Assembly: GCA_038202885.1 (NCBI GenBank)
Contig: JBBREP010000011.1
Location: 7,418-71,417 of the forward strand
Source: JBBREP01 sp038202885
GTDB taxonomy: Bacteria; Actinomycetota; Acidimicrobiia; IMCC26256; PALSA-610
DNA length: 64,000 nt
Direction of reading: 5' to 3'
Both the position numbers and the translations under genes were made by a program. Below, piece by piece: positions 17,107 through 26,395 of the stretch (its first letter is position 1; every line of letters starts with the position of its first letter). The notes under the pieces were generated by a model, which worked only from the letters and a program-made list of their open reading frames with translations, was not told where the DNA came from and did no database searches.

Positions 17107-18074
17107 TGCAATCCTCCAATGAGCTGTTCGATGTCGTCGACATGGTGACGGCGACACCAGCGTGCGAGGCCGTCGAGAATGTGGAGTGGCGCGCGTGGGT
17201 CGACAAACGTCGCGGTGCCGACGCCCACGGCGCGCGCACCGGCGAGCAGCATCGCGACAGCGTCATCGCCGGTACGCACTCCCCCTGTGCCGATGATCGC
17301 GACCCCGGGCAGCGCTTGGGCGACGAGCCACACCGTCCGCAAGGCCACCGCGTGCAAGGGCGGACCGGACAGCCCGCCGCTGCCGGCGCCGAGGCGCGGC
17401 CGTCGAGTGTCGATGTCGATCACGAGACCGGGCAGTGTGTTCACGAGGGTGAGTCCGGTGGCGCCCGCATTGATGGCCGCCGTCGCGATCGCGACGGGAT
17501 CGGCGACCTGCGCGGTGAGCTTGGCGAACACGGGACGCGCACCCACCGTCGCCTCGACGACCGCGCTCGTCAACGCCGGTGATTGCGCGAACATTTCGTG
17601 GCTGCCCCCGAGGTTCGGGCAGCTGAGATTGAGTTCGATCGCCGCGACACGCGCGCCGAGCGCGTGCACGCGCTGTGCAGCACGGGCGTAGTCGTCGACC
17701 TGACGACCCCAGACCGACACGATGATCGTCGCGCCCGACCGCTCCAACTCGGGGAGGTCGTGTTCGATCCACGCGTCGATGCCGGGACCAGCCAACCCGA
17801 CGCTGTTGAGCATCCCGCCGCCGGGCGCGGGGCACGTGCGCAGCGGCGCGTTCCCCTCGTGCGCGAACGGTGCGAGCGATTTCACGGTGACCGCGCCGAG
17901 CGCCGCCGGCGGACAAAGCTGCGACATCTCGCCGCCCCGGCCGAAGGTGCCCGAGGCCGCGACGATCGGATTGCGCAACGAGAGCGGACCCACCGTGACC
18001 GCCAAGTCGACACCGGCGGCGTCCTCGCCGGCGCCAAGACCGTTCGCCGACCGCACCCGAAACCGCCCTCCCAT
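17094..18074 (-). CDS. pyrD: dihydroorotate dehydrogenase, class 1B-like catalytic subunit
   Basis: Oxidises dihydroorotate to orotate using FMN. The 326 aa resemble class 1B PyrD: NPIVAASGTFG near the start, LNLSCPN with the catalytic Cys, NTLPG, GGLSGPPLHAVALR and IIGTGGVRTGDDA. Class 1B enzymes normally work with the Fe-S/FAD subunit PyrK, but no pyrK lies in this operon. The start ATG shares one base with the carB stop (TGATG). Confidence 0.93.
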   Translation of the reverse strand: MGGRFRVRSANGLGAGEDAAGVDLAVTVGPLSLRNPIVAASGTFGRGGEMSQLCPPAALGAVTVKSLAPFAHEGNAPLRTCPAPGGGMLNSVGLAGPGIDAWIEHDLPELERSGATIIVSVWGRQVDDYARAAQRVHALGARVAAIELNLSCPNLGGSHEMFAQSPALTSAVVEATVGARPVFAKLTAQVADPVAIATAAINAGATGLTLVNTLPGLVIDIDTRRPRLGAGSGGLSGPPLHAVALRTVWLVAQALPGVAIIGTGGVRTGDDAVAMLLAGARAVGVGTATFVDPRAPLHILDGLARWCRRHHVDDIEQLIGGLQWPT

Positions 18075-21000
18075 CACACCTCGAGGCGCAGTTGGCCGTC
18101 GCGGTGATACTCCTGCAACGAACGCACCTCGGGGGCGCGCTCGGTGAGTTCGGCGATTCCCTGCGCGGCCGCGATCGCTGCCGCGACCGTCGTCACACAC
18201 GCGACGCCGTTCGTCAGTGCGCTGCGGCGGATGTGCATGCCGTCGGCACGCGGACCGCGGCCTCGCGGCGTATTGACAACGAGGTGCACTTCGCCCCCTG
18301 CGATGAGCTCCACCGCATCCACTGCGGCGGTGCCGTCGATGTCGAGTTCGTCACCGACCTTGGCGACCACGACCTCCACGACCACGCCGTTCTCGCGTAA
18401 GAACGTCGCGGTGCCGCGCGTCGCCGCCAACGCGAAACCGAGGTCGGCAAAGCGTTGCGCGGCACGCAAGCCCTGTCGCTTGTCGCGATCAGCGAGCGAA
18501 AAGAACACCGCGCCGCGTTTGGGGAGATGGTTGCCCGCACCGGCTTGGCTCTTCGCGAAGGCGAGCCCGAAGCTCCTGTCGATGCCCATCACCTCACCGG
18601 TCGAGCGCATCTCTGGGCCGAGCAGCGTGTCGACACCGGGGAACCGGGCAAACGGCAGCACGGCTTCCTTCACCGAAATGTGGCCGCCGCCGGCTGGCGG
18701 CGACAACAGGCCTTCGACGCGGAGTTGTTCCAGCGTGGCACCAAGCATGATGCGCGCCGCGACCTTCGCGAGCGGCACGCCGGTCGCCTTGCTCACGAAT
18801 GGGATCGTGCGGCTGGCCCGAGGGTTGGCTTCGAGTACGAATACGGCGTCGTCTTTGACGGCGTACTGCACGTTGATCGGACCGATCACGTCGAGCGCTT
18901 CGGCGAGCTGGCGAGTGTGAGCTTCCAGCGTCTGCACGACCTCGGCCGACAGCGTGGGCGCTGGGATCGCGCACGCCGAGTCGCCGCTGTGCACCCCGGC
19001 TTCTTCGATGTGCTCCATCACGCCACCGATCAAGACCTCACCGGTGCGATCGCGCAACGCATCGACGTCGACTTCGATGGCGTCTTCGAGGAAACGATCC
19101 ACGAGTGCGGGGCGTTCAGCCGACAACCCGCCTTCGCGTCCGAGCGAACCCGTCACGGCGAGCTCGCCCATGGCGCGCCGCAACTCCGAATCGTCGTACA
19201 CGATCTCCATGGCGCGGCCACCGAGCACGTACGAGGGGCGTACCAGCACCGGGTAACCGACCTGGCGAGCGATCTCGACCGCGCGATCGGCATCGCTCGC
19301 CGTACCCCCGGGAGGTTGTGGGATCCCCAACTTCTCGCACACTGCGTTGAAGCGTTCGCGGTCCTCCGCGAGATCGATGCTGTCGGGCGAAGTACCGAGA
19401 ATCGTGAAACCCTCCGCTTCGAGGAGGTGCGACAATTTCAGCGGCGTCTGGCCGCCGAGCGCCACCACGACGCCGCTGAGTTCGCCGAGTTCCTGCAGTC
19501 GTTCGCACACGTTGAGAACGTCTTCGGACGTGAGCGGTTCGAAAAAGAGGCGGTCGCTCGTGTCGTAGTCGGTCGAGACGGTCTCTGGGTTGCAGTTGAC
19601 CATCACCGTCTCGTAGCCGGCGTCGGACAGCGCGAACGCTGCGTGCACGCAGCAATAGTCGAACTCGACGCCCTGACCGATGCGGTTCGGGCCACTACCG
19701 AGAATCACCACGGCCGGCCTGTCGTACGGCGCAACCTCGTCGGTGTCTTCGTAGGTGCCGTAGTGGTATGGCGTCTCGGCCTTGAACTCGGCTGAACAGG
19801 TGTCAACGGTCTTGTACGTGACGCGCACCCCTGCCGCGATCCTCGCCGCACGCACGGCGCGTTCGCCGACATTCCAGAGATAACCAAGTTGGGCGTCGGC
19901 GAAACCCATGCGCTTCGCGGCGCGCCAATCGGCTCGGGTCATGGCGTCGAACCCGACGCCGGCGAGGTATTCGCGCGCCTCGACAATTTGGAGGATCTGA
20001 TCGAGAAACCATGGGTCGATGCCCGTCATCTCGTGCATCCGGTCGACGTCCACGAACGCTCGCAGCGCAGCTTCGACGTCGAAGATGCGGTCGGGCGTGG
20101 CGACTCCGGCTCGCCGCAGCAACTCGTTGCTGTCGACGCCGTCGTAGGCGCGTTCGGCCGGATCGCAGTTGAGTCCGGCCCGACCGGTCTCGAGCGAACG
20201 CAGGGCCTTTTGGAGCGACTCGGTGAACGTGCGGCCGATCGCCATGACTTCGCCCACCGATTGCATCTGCGTGCCGAGCACCGGGGCCGCGCCCGGGAGC
20301 TTTTCGAACGCCCACCGCGGGATCTTGGTGACGACGTAGTCGATCGTGGGCTCGAAGCTGGCCGGTGTGACCCTGGTGATGTCGTTGCGGATCTCGTCGA
20401 GCGTGTACCCCACTGCGAGCTTGGCTGCAATCTTCGCGATCGGGAACCCCGTGGCTTTCGACGCGAGCGCTGACGATCGCGACACGCGCGGATTCATCTC
20501 GATGATGATCATCTCGCCATCGCGCGGGTTGACCGCGAACTGCACGTTCGAACCACCGGTGTCGACACCAATGCGACGAATACACGCGAACGCGGCGTCG
20601 CGCATGTGCTGGTACTCGACGTCGGTCAGCGTCTGGATCGGAGCGACGGTGATCGACTCGCCGGTGTGCACACCCATTGGATCCACGTTCTCGATGGAGC
20701 AGATGACGACGCAGTTGTCGGCGCGGTCGCGCATGAGCTCGAGCTCGTACTCCTTCCAACCGACGACCGAGCGTTCGATGAGGATCTCCGAGATCGGGCT
20801 CGCGGCCAGGCCACGGGCCGCGATCCGCAACATCTCGTCGGGTTCGGTCGCGATGCCAGTGCCGCCGCCACCGAGGATGAACGACGGCCGGACGATGAGC
20901 GGGTAGCCCACCCGTTCGGCGGTCGCCATCGCCTCTTCGACCGAATGGGCGATGCCCGACGCCGGCACGTTCAAGCCGATCTCCTGCATCGCACTCTTGA

Positions 21001-21394
21001 AGAGCTGACGATCCTCGGCGGTGCGGATCGCGTCGATGCTCGCACCGATCAACTCGACACCGTGCTCTTGCACCACACCCGCTTCGTGCAGCGCGATCGC
21101 GAGGTTGAGCGCAGTCTGGCCGCCGAGTGTGGGCAGCAATGCTTGCGGCCGCTCCTTGGCGATGATCTGTGCGAGCGTCGGTACGTCGAGCGGCTCGATG
21201 TATGTGGCATCGGCGAAGTCGGGGTCGGTCATGATCGTGGCCGGGTTCGAATTCACCAGCACAACGCGATAACCCTCGTCGCGCAGCACTCGACAGGCCT
21301 GCGTCCCCGAGTAGTCGAACTCGCACGCCTGGCCGATCACGATCGGCCCCGAACCGATCAAGAGAATCGTCTCAATATCGTCCCGCCGAGGCAT
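18074..21394 (-). CDS. carB: carbamoyl-phosphate synthase large subunit
   Basis: Makes carbamoyl phosphate from ammonia, bicarbonate and 2 ATP. The 1106 aa are full length, with two ATP-grasp halves (the first opening LLIGSGPIVIGQACEFDYSG, the second VVILGSGPNRIGQGVEFDY) and a C-terminal MGS-like allosteric domain (about 950-1106). ATG 21394 begins MPRRDDIETILLIGSG, the family start. A dispersed REP-like repeat lies in the 126-bp gap to carA. Confidence 0.97.
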   Translation of the reverse strand: MPRRDDIETILLIGSGPIVIGQACEFDYSGTQACRVLRDEGYRVVLVNSNPATIMTDPDFADATYIEPLDVPTLAQIIAKERPQALLPTLGGQTALNLAIALHEAGVVQEHGVELIGASIDAIRTAEDRQLFKSAMQEIGLNVPASGIAHSVEEAMATAERVGYPLIVRPSFILGGGGTGIATEPDEMLRIAARGLAASPISEILIERSVVGWKEYELELMRDRADNCVVICSIENVDPMGVHTGESITVAPIQTLTDVEYQHMRDAAFACIRRIGVDTGGSNVQFAVNPRDGEMIIIEMNPRVSRSSALASKATGFPIAKIAAKLAVGYTLDEIRNDITRVTPASFEPTIDYVVTKIPRWAFEKLPGAAPVLGTQMQSVGEVMAIGRTFTESLQKALRSLETGRAGLNCDPAERAYDGVDSNELLRRAGVATPDRIFDVEAALRAFVDVDRMHEMTGIDPWFLDQILQIVEAREYLAGVGFDAMTRADWRAAKRMGFADAQLGYLWNVGERAVRAARIAAGVRVTYKTVDTCSAEFKAETPYHYGTYEDTDEVAPYDRPAVVILGSGPNRIGQGVEFDYCCVHAAFALSDAGYETVMVNCNPETVSTDYDTSDRLFFEPLTSEDVLNVCERLQELGELSGVVVALGGQTPLKLSHLLEAEGFTILGTSPDSIDLAEDRERFNAVCEKLGIPQPPGGTASDADRAVEIARQVGYPVLVRPSYVLGGRAMEIVYDDSELRRAMGELAVTGSLGREGGLSAERPALVDRFLEDAIEVDVDALRDRTGEVLIGGVMEHIEEAGVHSGDSACAIPAPTLSAEVVQTLEAHTRQLAEALDVIGPINVQYAVKDDAVFVLEANPRASRTIPFVSKATGVPLAKVAARIMLGATLEQLRVEGLLSPPAGGGHISVKEAVLPFARFPGVDTLLGPEMRSTGEVMGIDRSFGLAFAKSQAGAGNHLPKRGAVFFSLADRDKRQGLRAAQRFADLGFALAATRGTATFLRENGVVVEVVVAKVGDELDIDGTAAVDAVELIAGGEVHLVVNTPRGRGPRADGMHIRRSALTNGVACVTTVAAAIAAAQGIAELTERAPEVRSLQEYHRDGQLRLEV

Positions 21395-21397
21395 CTC

Positions 21398-21477
21398 TAC
21401 TGCGCCTGCTTCGCCCGGCGCTGCGAGCTTCCTTCGCACCCGGGTCGCTCGTTACTACTGGTCGCTGCCGGGCTGCT
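21398..21477 (-). repeat. dispersed REP-like repeat, copy 1
   Basis: Read on the minus strand, this carA-carB spacer sequence contains AACGAGCGAC, GGTGCGAAGGAAGCTCGC and GCGCCGGGCGAAGCAGGCGC. It matches 41310-41383 over about 75 bp and shares parts with three other intergenic sites. The end part can form a small GCGCC/GGCGC hairpin. Confidence 0.75.
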
Positions 21478-21520
21478 CTGGTCGCGGCCCCTGAATTCCT
21501 TTGCTCGCAACATCACGGCA

Positions 21521-22609
21521 CTACCCAGCTCTCATGAGGTCGACGAAGTCGCGGAAGAGGTAGCGCGCGTCGTGGGGACCGGGGCCGGCTTCGGGGTGAT
21601 ATTGCACCGAAAAGGCGCGCAGTTCCTCGCTCCGCAAGCCTTCGACGTCGCCATCGTTGAGATTGAGATGGGTCACGACCGTGCCCGCGGGAAGCGCGCG
21701 CCCCGACACCGCGTAATTGTGGTTCTGACTCGTGATCTCGACCCGACCAGTGGAGAGCTGGCGAACGGGGTGATTGCCCCCGTGATGACCGAAGCGCAGC
21801 TTGAACGTGCTTGCGCCGAGCGCGAGCGACATGATCTGGTGGCCGAGACAGATGCCGAACATCGGCACCAGTCCGAGCAATTCGCGCACCGTGTCGATCC
21901 CGCCGGTGACCGCAGCCGGGTCGCCGGGTCCGTTCGACAAGAACACCCCGTCGGGTTCGCGAGCGAGGATGTCGGCCGCGCTGGTCCAGGCCGGCACCAC
22001 CTCCACTTGCACGCCGGCATCGGCGAGGCGGTGCATGATCGATGCCTTGATGCCGTAGTCGATCGCGACCACGAAGAAGGGCGCGTCGGCGCGCCCCACC
22101 GTGTACGCCTCGCGGGTGGTCACTTCGGTGGCGAGGTCTTTGCCATCGGTGCCGCCGTCGGTCTTGGCCGCAAGCAGGAGATCGCTCTCGGTCGCGCTGC
22201 CAAACGCGCCTGGCATCGCGCCGACGTCGCGTAGATGGCGCGTCAAGCGGCGGGTGTCGATACCGCTGATCCCGGCCACATCATGGCGCTGCAGGAAACG
22301 CTCGAGGTCGTCCTTGGCCCGCCAGTTACTCGTGCGCCGCGAGAGGTCGCGCACGATGATGCCGCGACATCGGGGCGCGGCACTCTCGTCGTCGTGCGGG
22401 TTACACCCGTAGTTGCCGATGTGTGGATAGGTGAACGTGACGATCTGCCCGGCGTAACTCGGATCGGTGAGGATCTCCTGGTAGCCGCTGAGCGCAGTGT
22501 TGAAGACCACCTCGCCGACCGCGATCCCCGATTCGGGCACGTGACCCACAAGTTCGCCTTCGAATCGCTCACCGTCGGCGAGCACGAGCACGCCCGCTGC
22601 CCTCGTCAT
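21521..22609 (-). CDS. carA: carbamoyl-phosphate synthase small subunit
   Basis: Glutamine amidotransferase subunit that feeds ammonia to CarB. The 362 aa include the N-terminal CPSase domain and a class I GATase domain with the catalytic Cys in FGICLGHQ and the His-Glu of YHPEAGPG. GGAGG lies before the ATG at 22609. Confidence 0.97.
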   Translation of the reverse strand: MTRAAGVLVLADGERFEGELVGHVPESGIAVGEVVFNTALSGYQEILTDPSYAGQIVTFTYPHIGNYGCNPHDDESAAPRCRGIIVRDLSRRTSNWRAKDDLERFLQRHDVAGISGIDTRRLTRHLRDVGAMPGAFGSATESDLLLAAKTDGGTDGKDLATEVTTREAYTVGRADAPFFVVAIDYGIKASIMHRLADAGVQVEVVPAWTSAADILAREPDGVFLSNGPGDPAAVTGGIDTVRELLGLVPMFGICLGHQIMSLALGASTFKLRFGHHGGNHPVRQLSTGRVEITSQNHNYAVSGRALPAGTVVTHLNLNDGDVEGLRSEELRAFSVQYHPEAGPGPHDARYLFRDFVDLMRAG

Positions 22610-22646
22610 CGTGTGCCCTCCATCGTCGAGACGTCGTGCTGGGCTG

Positions 22647-23960
22647 TCATCGTTGCGCCTCGCCGTGGATCACTGTCGGCGTGCCCGACAGCACTGTGTG
22701 GCGCACCCGACCGGTGAGCTTCACGCCGTCCCAAGGATCGTTGCGGCTCTTGGACGCGCTCGATGCCGATTCACGCACCCACGTCACGGTCGGGTCGATC
22801 ACACACAGATTCGCGACGGCGCCGGGGGCCACCGGGCCTCCGTGCACACCATTGAGCCCGGCGATCGCGGCCGGTTGCCACGACATGCGCGCCAGCACCC
22901 CTTGCATCCCGAGGTGGCCTGGACTGACGAGTTGGGTGATCGCGACGGCGAGCGCGGTTTCGACCCCGAGCATCCCCGGCGGCGCCTCCTCGAACGGCAC
23001 GGCCTTGGTCTCCGACGCGTGCGGCGCGTGATCGGTGGCGATCGCGTCGATCGTGCCGTCGACCAGCGCGGCGAACACGCCAGCCCGATCCGATTCCTCG
23101 CGCAGCGGCGGGTTCATCTTGAACGTGGCGTTGTAGTCGCTGCACATCTCGTCGGTGAACGTGAAGTGTTGTGGTGTGCATTCGGCCGTCACGCGCAACC
23201 CGTGTGCCTTCGCCTCGCGCACGAGCGCGGCGGCTCCCGCGGTACTCAGGTGCAGCACGTGATAGCGGCCGCCGGTGAGGCGCGCGAGTTCCAAGTCGCG
23301 CGCGACGATCGTGATCTCGGCCGCGGCCGGACGTCCGACAATCCCAAGTCGCGACGACCACGCGCCCTCGTGCATGTGGCCACCACGCACGAGCGCCGGA
23401 TCTTCTGCGTGTTGCGCGACGACGGCGCCGGCAAGCGCAGTCGAGTATTCGAAGGCGCGGCGCATCACGCCGGCATCGGCGACACAATCACCATCGTCGG
23501 TGAAGATGCGCACACCGAGGTCGTACAGCTCGCCCATCGGCGCTAGCTGTACGCCGGCGCGCCCCATCGTGATGCAGCCCGCCGGGCAGACATCGACGAG
23601 GCCCACGGCGCGTCCCCGGGCCAGCACGGCCTGCACTACGGCGGCATCATCGAGCGGCGGGTCGGTGTTCGGCATGCACACGACCGCGGTACAACCGCCG
23701 AGCGCGGCTGCACGAGAGCCGGTTTCGATGGTCTCGCTCTCCTCGCGGCCCGGTTCGCGCAAGTGCACCTGGATGTCGACGAGTCCGGGCGCCACGATCG
23801 CGTCGGCGGCGTCGAGCACGAGTGCGCCCTGCGGCGCATCGATCGAGGCACTGACGTCGAGGATGCGGCCGTCGCGCACAAGTACGTCGGCGCGCACGCC
23901 GGCGGGCGGCGTCGTGGCATCGATGATCGTACCCCCGCGAACGACGATCGTGTCAGACAA
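22647..23960 (-). CDS. pyrC: dihydroorotase
   Basis: Cyclises carbamoyl aspartate. The 437-aa amidohydrolase has the metal site DIQVHLREPG, later His ligands, and ATDHAPH near residue 305. The TTG at 23960 is chosen as start because AGGAGG lies 5 nt upstream and the protein then opens MSDTIVVRGGTIID like its family. This start overlaps the pyrB stop by 8 nt. Confidence 0.95.
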   Translation of the reverse strand: MSDTIVVRGGTIIDATTPPAGVRADVLVRDGRILDVSASIDAPQGALVLDAADAIVAPGLVDIQVHLREPGREESETIETGSRAAALGGCTAVVCMPNTDPPLDDAAVVQAVLARGRAVGLVDVCPAGCITMGRAGVQLAPMGELYDLGVRIFTDDGDCVADAGVMRRAFEYSTALAGAVVAQHAEDPALVRGGHMHEGAWSSRLGIVGRPAAAEITIVARDLELARLTGGRYHVLHLSTAGAAALVREAKAHGLRVTAECTPQHFTFTDEMCSDYNATFKMNPPLREESDRAGVFAALVDGTIDAIATDHAPHASETKAVPFEEAPPGMLGVETALAVAITQLVSPGHLGMQGVLARMSWQPAAIAGLNGVHGGPVAPGAVANLCVIDPTVTWVRESASSASKSRNDPWDGVKLTGRVRHTVLSGTPTVIHGEAQR

Positions 23961-24879
23961 CGGGGCCTCCTGTGCCAACGAGTTCGTACAGCACCGCCAT
24001 GCGGACCGCCACGCCGTTCGCGACCTGTTCGGTCACGAGCGATCGGGGTGAATCGGCCACGTCGTCGGCGATCTCGATGCCTCGGTTCATCGGGCCAGGG
24101 TGCATCACGACGGTATCGAGCTTGAGTCGAGCCGCGCGTTCGCTCGTCATCCCCCACCGCGCCGTGTACTCGCGCAGCGATGGGAACAACGCCGCGGCGA
24201 TGCGTTCGCGCTGGATGCGCAAGAGATACACGACATCGACCTCGCCGAGCACGTCATCGAGATCGTGGTGCGTTTTCACACCCCAGCCTTCGACCGACTC
24301 AGGGAGCAGCGTGGGCGGGCCGACCAACGTGACCTCGCAGCCGAGTTCGGTCAGTAACTTCACGTTGCTGCGCGCCACGCGCGAGTGGCGCACGTCGCCG
24401 ACGATCACGACGCGCGTGCCGTCGAGCGACGGCCCGAGCCGGCGGCGCAGGGTGAACGCGTCGAGCAGTGCTTGTGTCGGGTGCTCGTGGCATCCATCGC
24501 CGGCGTTGATGACCGAGGCCGTCGACCACTTCGCGACGAGTTGCGGCGCTCCGCTCGCGCTATGGCGCACCACGATCGCGTCGACGCCCATCGCCTCGAT
24601 CGTCTGGACCGTGTCGAGCAGGCTTTCGCCCTTGTTCACCGACGATGTCGACACCGAGAAGGTCATGGTGTCGGCCGAGAGGCGCTTCGCTGCGGTCTCG
24701 AACGACAGGCGCGTGCGCGTGGAGTCTTCGTAGAACAAGCTCACAACGGTCTTGGCGCGCAGCGCCGGAACCTTCGGCATCTCGCGGCGGGTCACCTCGA
24801 GAAACGACTCGCTTCGGTCGAGCAGCGCTTCGATACCGGCACGCCCGCCGAGGTCGTCGACCGACAACAGGTGCTTCAC
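23953..24879 (-). CDS. pyrB: aspartate carbamoyltransferase catalytic subunit
   Basis: Committed step of pyrimidine synthesis. The 308-aa protein has the carbamoyl-phosphate site STRTR (in FYEDSTRTRLSFE) and HPTQALLDAFT. No pyrI regulatory gene is present, so control probably rests with PyrR. The GTG start overlaps the pyrR stop as GTGA. Confidence 0.97.
   Translation of the reverse strand: MKHLLSVDDLGGRAGIEALLDRSESFLEVTRREMPKVPALRAKTVVSLFYEDSTRTRLSFETAAKRLSADTMTFSVSTSSVNKGESLLDTVQTIEAMGVDAIVVRHSASGAPQLVAKWSTASVINAGDGCHEHPTQALLDAFTLRRRLGPSLDGTRVVIVGDVRHSRVARSNVKLLTELGCEVTLVGPPTLLPESVEGWGVKTHHDLDDVLGEVDVVYLLRIQRERIAAALFPSLREYTARWGMTSERAARLKLDTVVMHPGPMNRGIEIADDVADSPRSLVTEQVANGVAVRMAVLYELVGTGGPVV
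23966..23971 (-). promoter_or_regulatory. strong Shine-Dalgarno deciding the pyrC TTG start
   Basis: AGGAGG on the minus strand, 5 nt before TTG 23960, located inside the end of pyrB. Confidence 0.8.
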
Positions 24880-25520
24880 GCGACCGGCCCCCAGAGCTCG
24901 ACGACGTCATCGCCGCCGTCGTGTTCGGCCAGGCGCACTCGCACGTCCTCAGCGAGGCTCGTGGGCAGGTTCTTGCCGACGTAATCGGCTCGGATCGGCA
25001 GCTCACGGTGGCCGCGGTCGACCAGTACCGCGAGTTGGACCGAGCGCGGCCGCCCAAGGTCCTTCAGCGCATCGAGCGCGGCGCGCACCGTGCGACCGGT
25101 GTAGAGCACATCGTCAACCAGGACGACGACACGGTCCGCGGTATCGGGCACCTCGGTCGGACCGCTGGGCGCGACGGGGCGCAGGCCGATGTCGTCGCGG
25201 AAGAAGGCGATGTCGAGCGTTCCGACCGGCGGACGGATGCCTTCGAACGAGGCGATGGCGTCCGCGATGCGGTCCGCGAGCTCGACGCCGCGCGAATAGA
25301 GCCCGACGAGGACGATGCCGTCAGCGCCGTGGTTGCGTTCGACGATCTCGTGAGCAATGCGGGTGAGCGACCGCCGCAGCGTGTCGGCGTCGAACACTCT
25401 GGTCCTGAACGCGAAAACGCCGCCGAAAGGATCGGCGGCGTCGGGCGTGTCGTTCGCCTGGTTCGTCTCGTTCGTCTTGCTCGATTGTGTCGCCCCGTGC
25501 GGGGCCGGGTGTTGCGACAT
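24876..25520 (-). CDS. pyrR: pyrimidine operon regulator PyrR / uracil phosphoribosyltransferase
   Basis: RNA-binding regulator of pyr mRNA with uracil phosphoribosyltransferase activity. The 214 aa carry the PRPP loop VVLVDDVLYTGRTVRAA around residues 130-147. An N-terminal extension of about 30 polar residues precedes the usual PyrR start. GGAGG lies 5 nt before the ATG, directly after a hairpin that resembles a PyrR binding loop, so PyrR probably represses translation of its own operon. Confidence 0.95.
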   Translation of the reverse strand: MSQHPAPHGATQSSKTNETNQANDTPDAADPFGGVFAFRTRVFDADTLRRSLTRIAHEIVERNHGADGIVLVGLYSRGVELADRIADAIASFEGIRPPVGTLDIAFFRDDIGLRPVAPSGPTEVPDTADRVVVLVDDVLYTGRTVRAALDALKDLGRPRSVQLAVLVDRGHRELPIRADYVGKNLPTSLAEDVRVRLAEHDGGDDVVELWGPVA

Positions 25521-25532
25521 CAGTTCCTCCGT

Positions 25533-25552
25533 AGAGATCTCTCAGGATCTCT
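25533..25552 (-). promoter_or_regulatory. PyrR-binding-loop-like hairpin before the pyr operon
   Basis: On the minus strand AGAGATC-CTGAGA-GATCTCT forms a 7-bp stem with loop CTGAGA, which fits the CNGNGA hexaloop known from PyrR binding loops. About 11 of 14 positions fit the consensus. Its 3' arm ends 2 nt before GGAGG, the pyrR ribosome binding site, so protein binding would block ribosomes. Confidence 0.7.
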
Positions 25553-25572
25553 TTCACGGTGCGGTCCTCGCC

Positions 25573-25578
25573 AATATA
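25573..25578 (-). promoter_or_regulatory. putative -10 box of the pyr operon
   Basis: TATATT on the minus strand, about 52 nt before the pyrR ATG. No good -35 hexamer is seen. A start about 7 nt downstream would place the PyrR-like hairpin in a leader of about 45 nt. Confidence 0.45.
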
Positions 25579-25594
25579 GCAACGCCCCACTCCC

Positions 25595-25639
25595 GTGGTC
25601 CCATCAGAAGCCAGAAAAGTGCCCTTCTTGTGGGACCAC
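25595..25639 (-). terminator. long hairpin between the lectin-like gene and pyrR
   Basis: Perfect 9-bp arms GTGGTCCCA/TGGGACCAC with an inner AGAAG/CTTCT pair. It begins 7 nt after the stop codon of the upstream gene. There is no U-tract, but its position suggests termination or 3'-end protection before the pyr promoter. Confidence 0.6.
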
Positions 25640-25645
25640 GGCGCG

Positions 25646-26320
25646 CTAGGGCTTGAGCGTGACGACGAGCTTGAGCGAGCCGACGTTGTCCTTGTAGTAG
25701 TGCGCGCACCCATACTGGGGGTCGGCCGGTTTCGGCCACGGACCGTCGACGAAGCCGAGCACGAGTTTGGTCGCGCCCGACGGCACGACGAACTCTTGGA
25801 CGCGGCCGGTCGTCGTGCTCCCGTTACCGATGAAGAACACTTGGTTCTTCGGTGGCGCCAGGACCCAGAAGTTGGTGCCGCCGGTGTACGGACCGGGCGT
25901 CGGGCCGGGGCCGACAAAGGCACCGACGAGCGCGCCGATCCGCATCGCTTTGACCGCGGAGAGACCGTTCATGGGTTTCACGGTGGTCGCCAGTCCCGAT
26001 CCGCCGTCGGCGCCGTGGAGTCGGTCGTGCGCCGGGTTCACGCCCATGGACTCCTGACCGCTCGAGCGGACCGTGACGCGCCGCTCCGATCCGATCTGCA
26101 ACGCCACCGGTCGCTGCGCGTGGGGCAAGTACGAGATCTTGCAGGGGCCGCCGCCGAGTCCGCCGAAGAACACCGCGCCGCGCGCGTCCACGGTGCCGAC
26201 GAAACGTCGAGTCGCGGCCGCCTTCGCCGCAAGGGCTGGCGGCGCGCCGATACCAGCGCCGCCAAGCACGACGATTCCGAACCAGACACCGAACACTCGT
26301 CGCAACACAATCGCACCCAT
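25646..26320 (-). CDS. secreted PA-IL-like (LecA-type) lectin-fold protein
   Basis: A 224-aa exported protein: positive N-terminus, hydrophobic segment VFGVWFGIVVLGG and a likely signal peptidase site after ALAA (about residue 31). The C-terminal part shows the order RIGALVGAF, FFIGNGS, VVPSGATKLVLGFVDG and DNVGSLKL, resembling the calcium-dependent galactose-binding PA-IL fold. Sugar binding is inferred from this pattern only. It ends the MoxR-DUF58-transglutaminase gene row and precedes pyrR. Confidence 0.6.
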   Translation of the reverse strand: MGAIVLRRVFGVWFGIVVLGGAGIGAPPALAAKAAATRRFVGTVDARGAVFFGGLGGGPCKISYLPHAQRPVALQIGSERRVTVRSSGQESMGVNPAHDRLHGADGGSGLATTVKPMNGLSAVKAMRIGALVGAFVGPGPTPGPYTGGTNFWVLAPPKNQVFFIGNGSTTTGRVQEFVVPSGATKLVLGFVDGPWPKPADPQYGCAHYYKDNVGSLKLVVTLKP

Positions 26321-26395
26321 CTCCGACGTTGGAGAACGCAGCCATCCCCACCGTTCGAGAGAAGTACCCCTGATCCAAAGGCCCCAAACGTGCGA

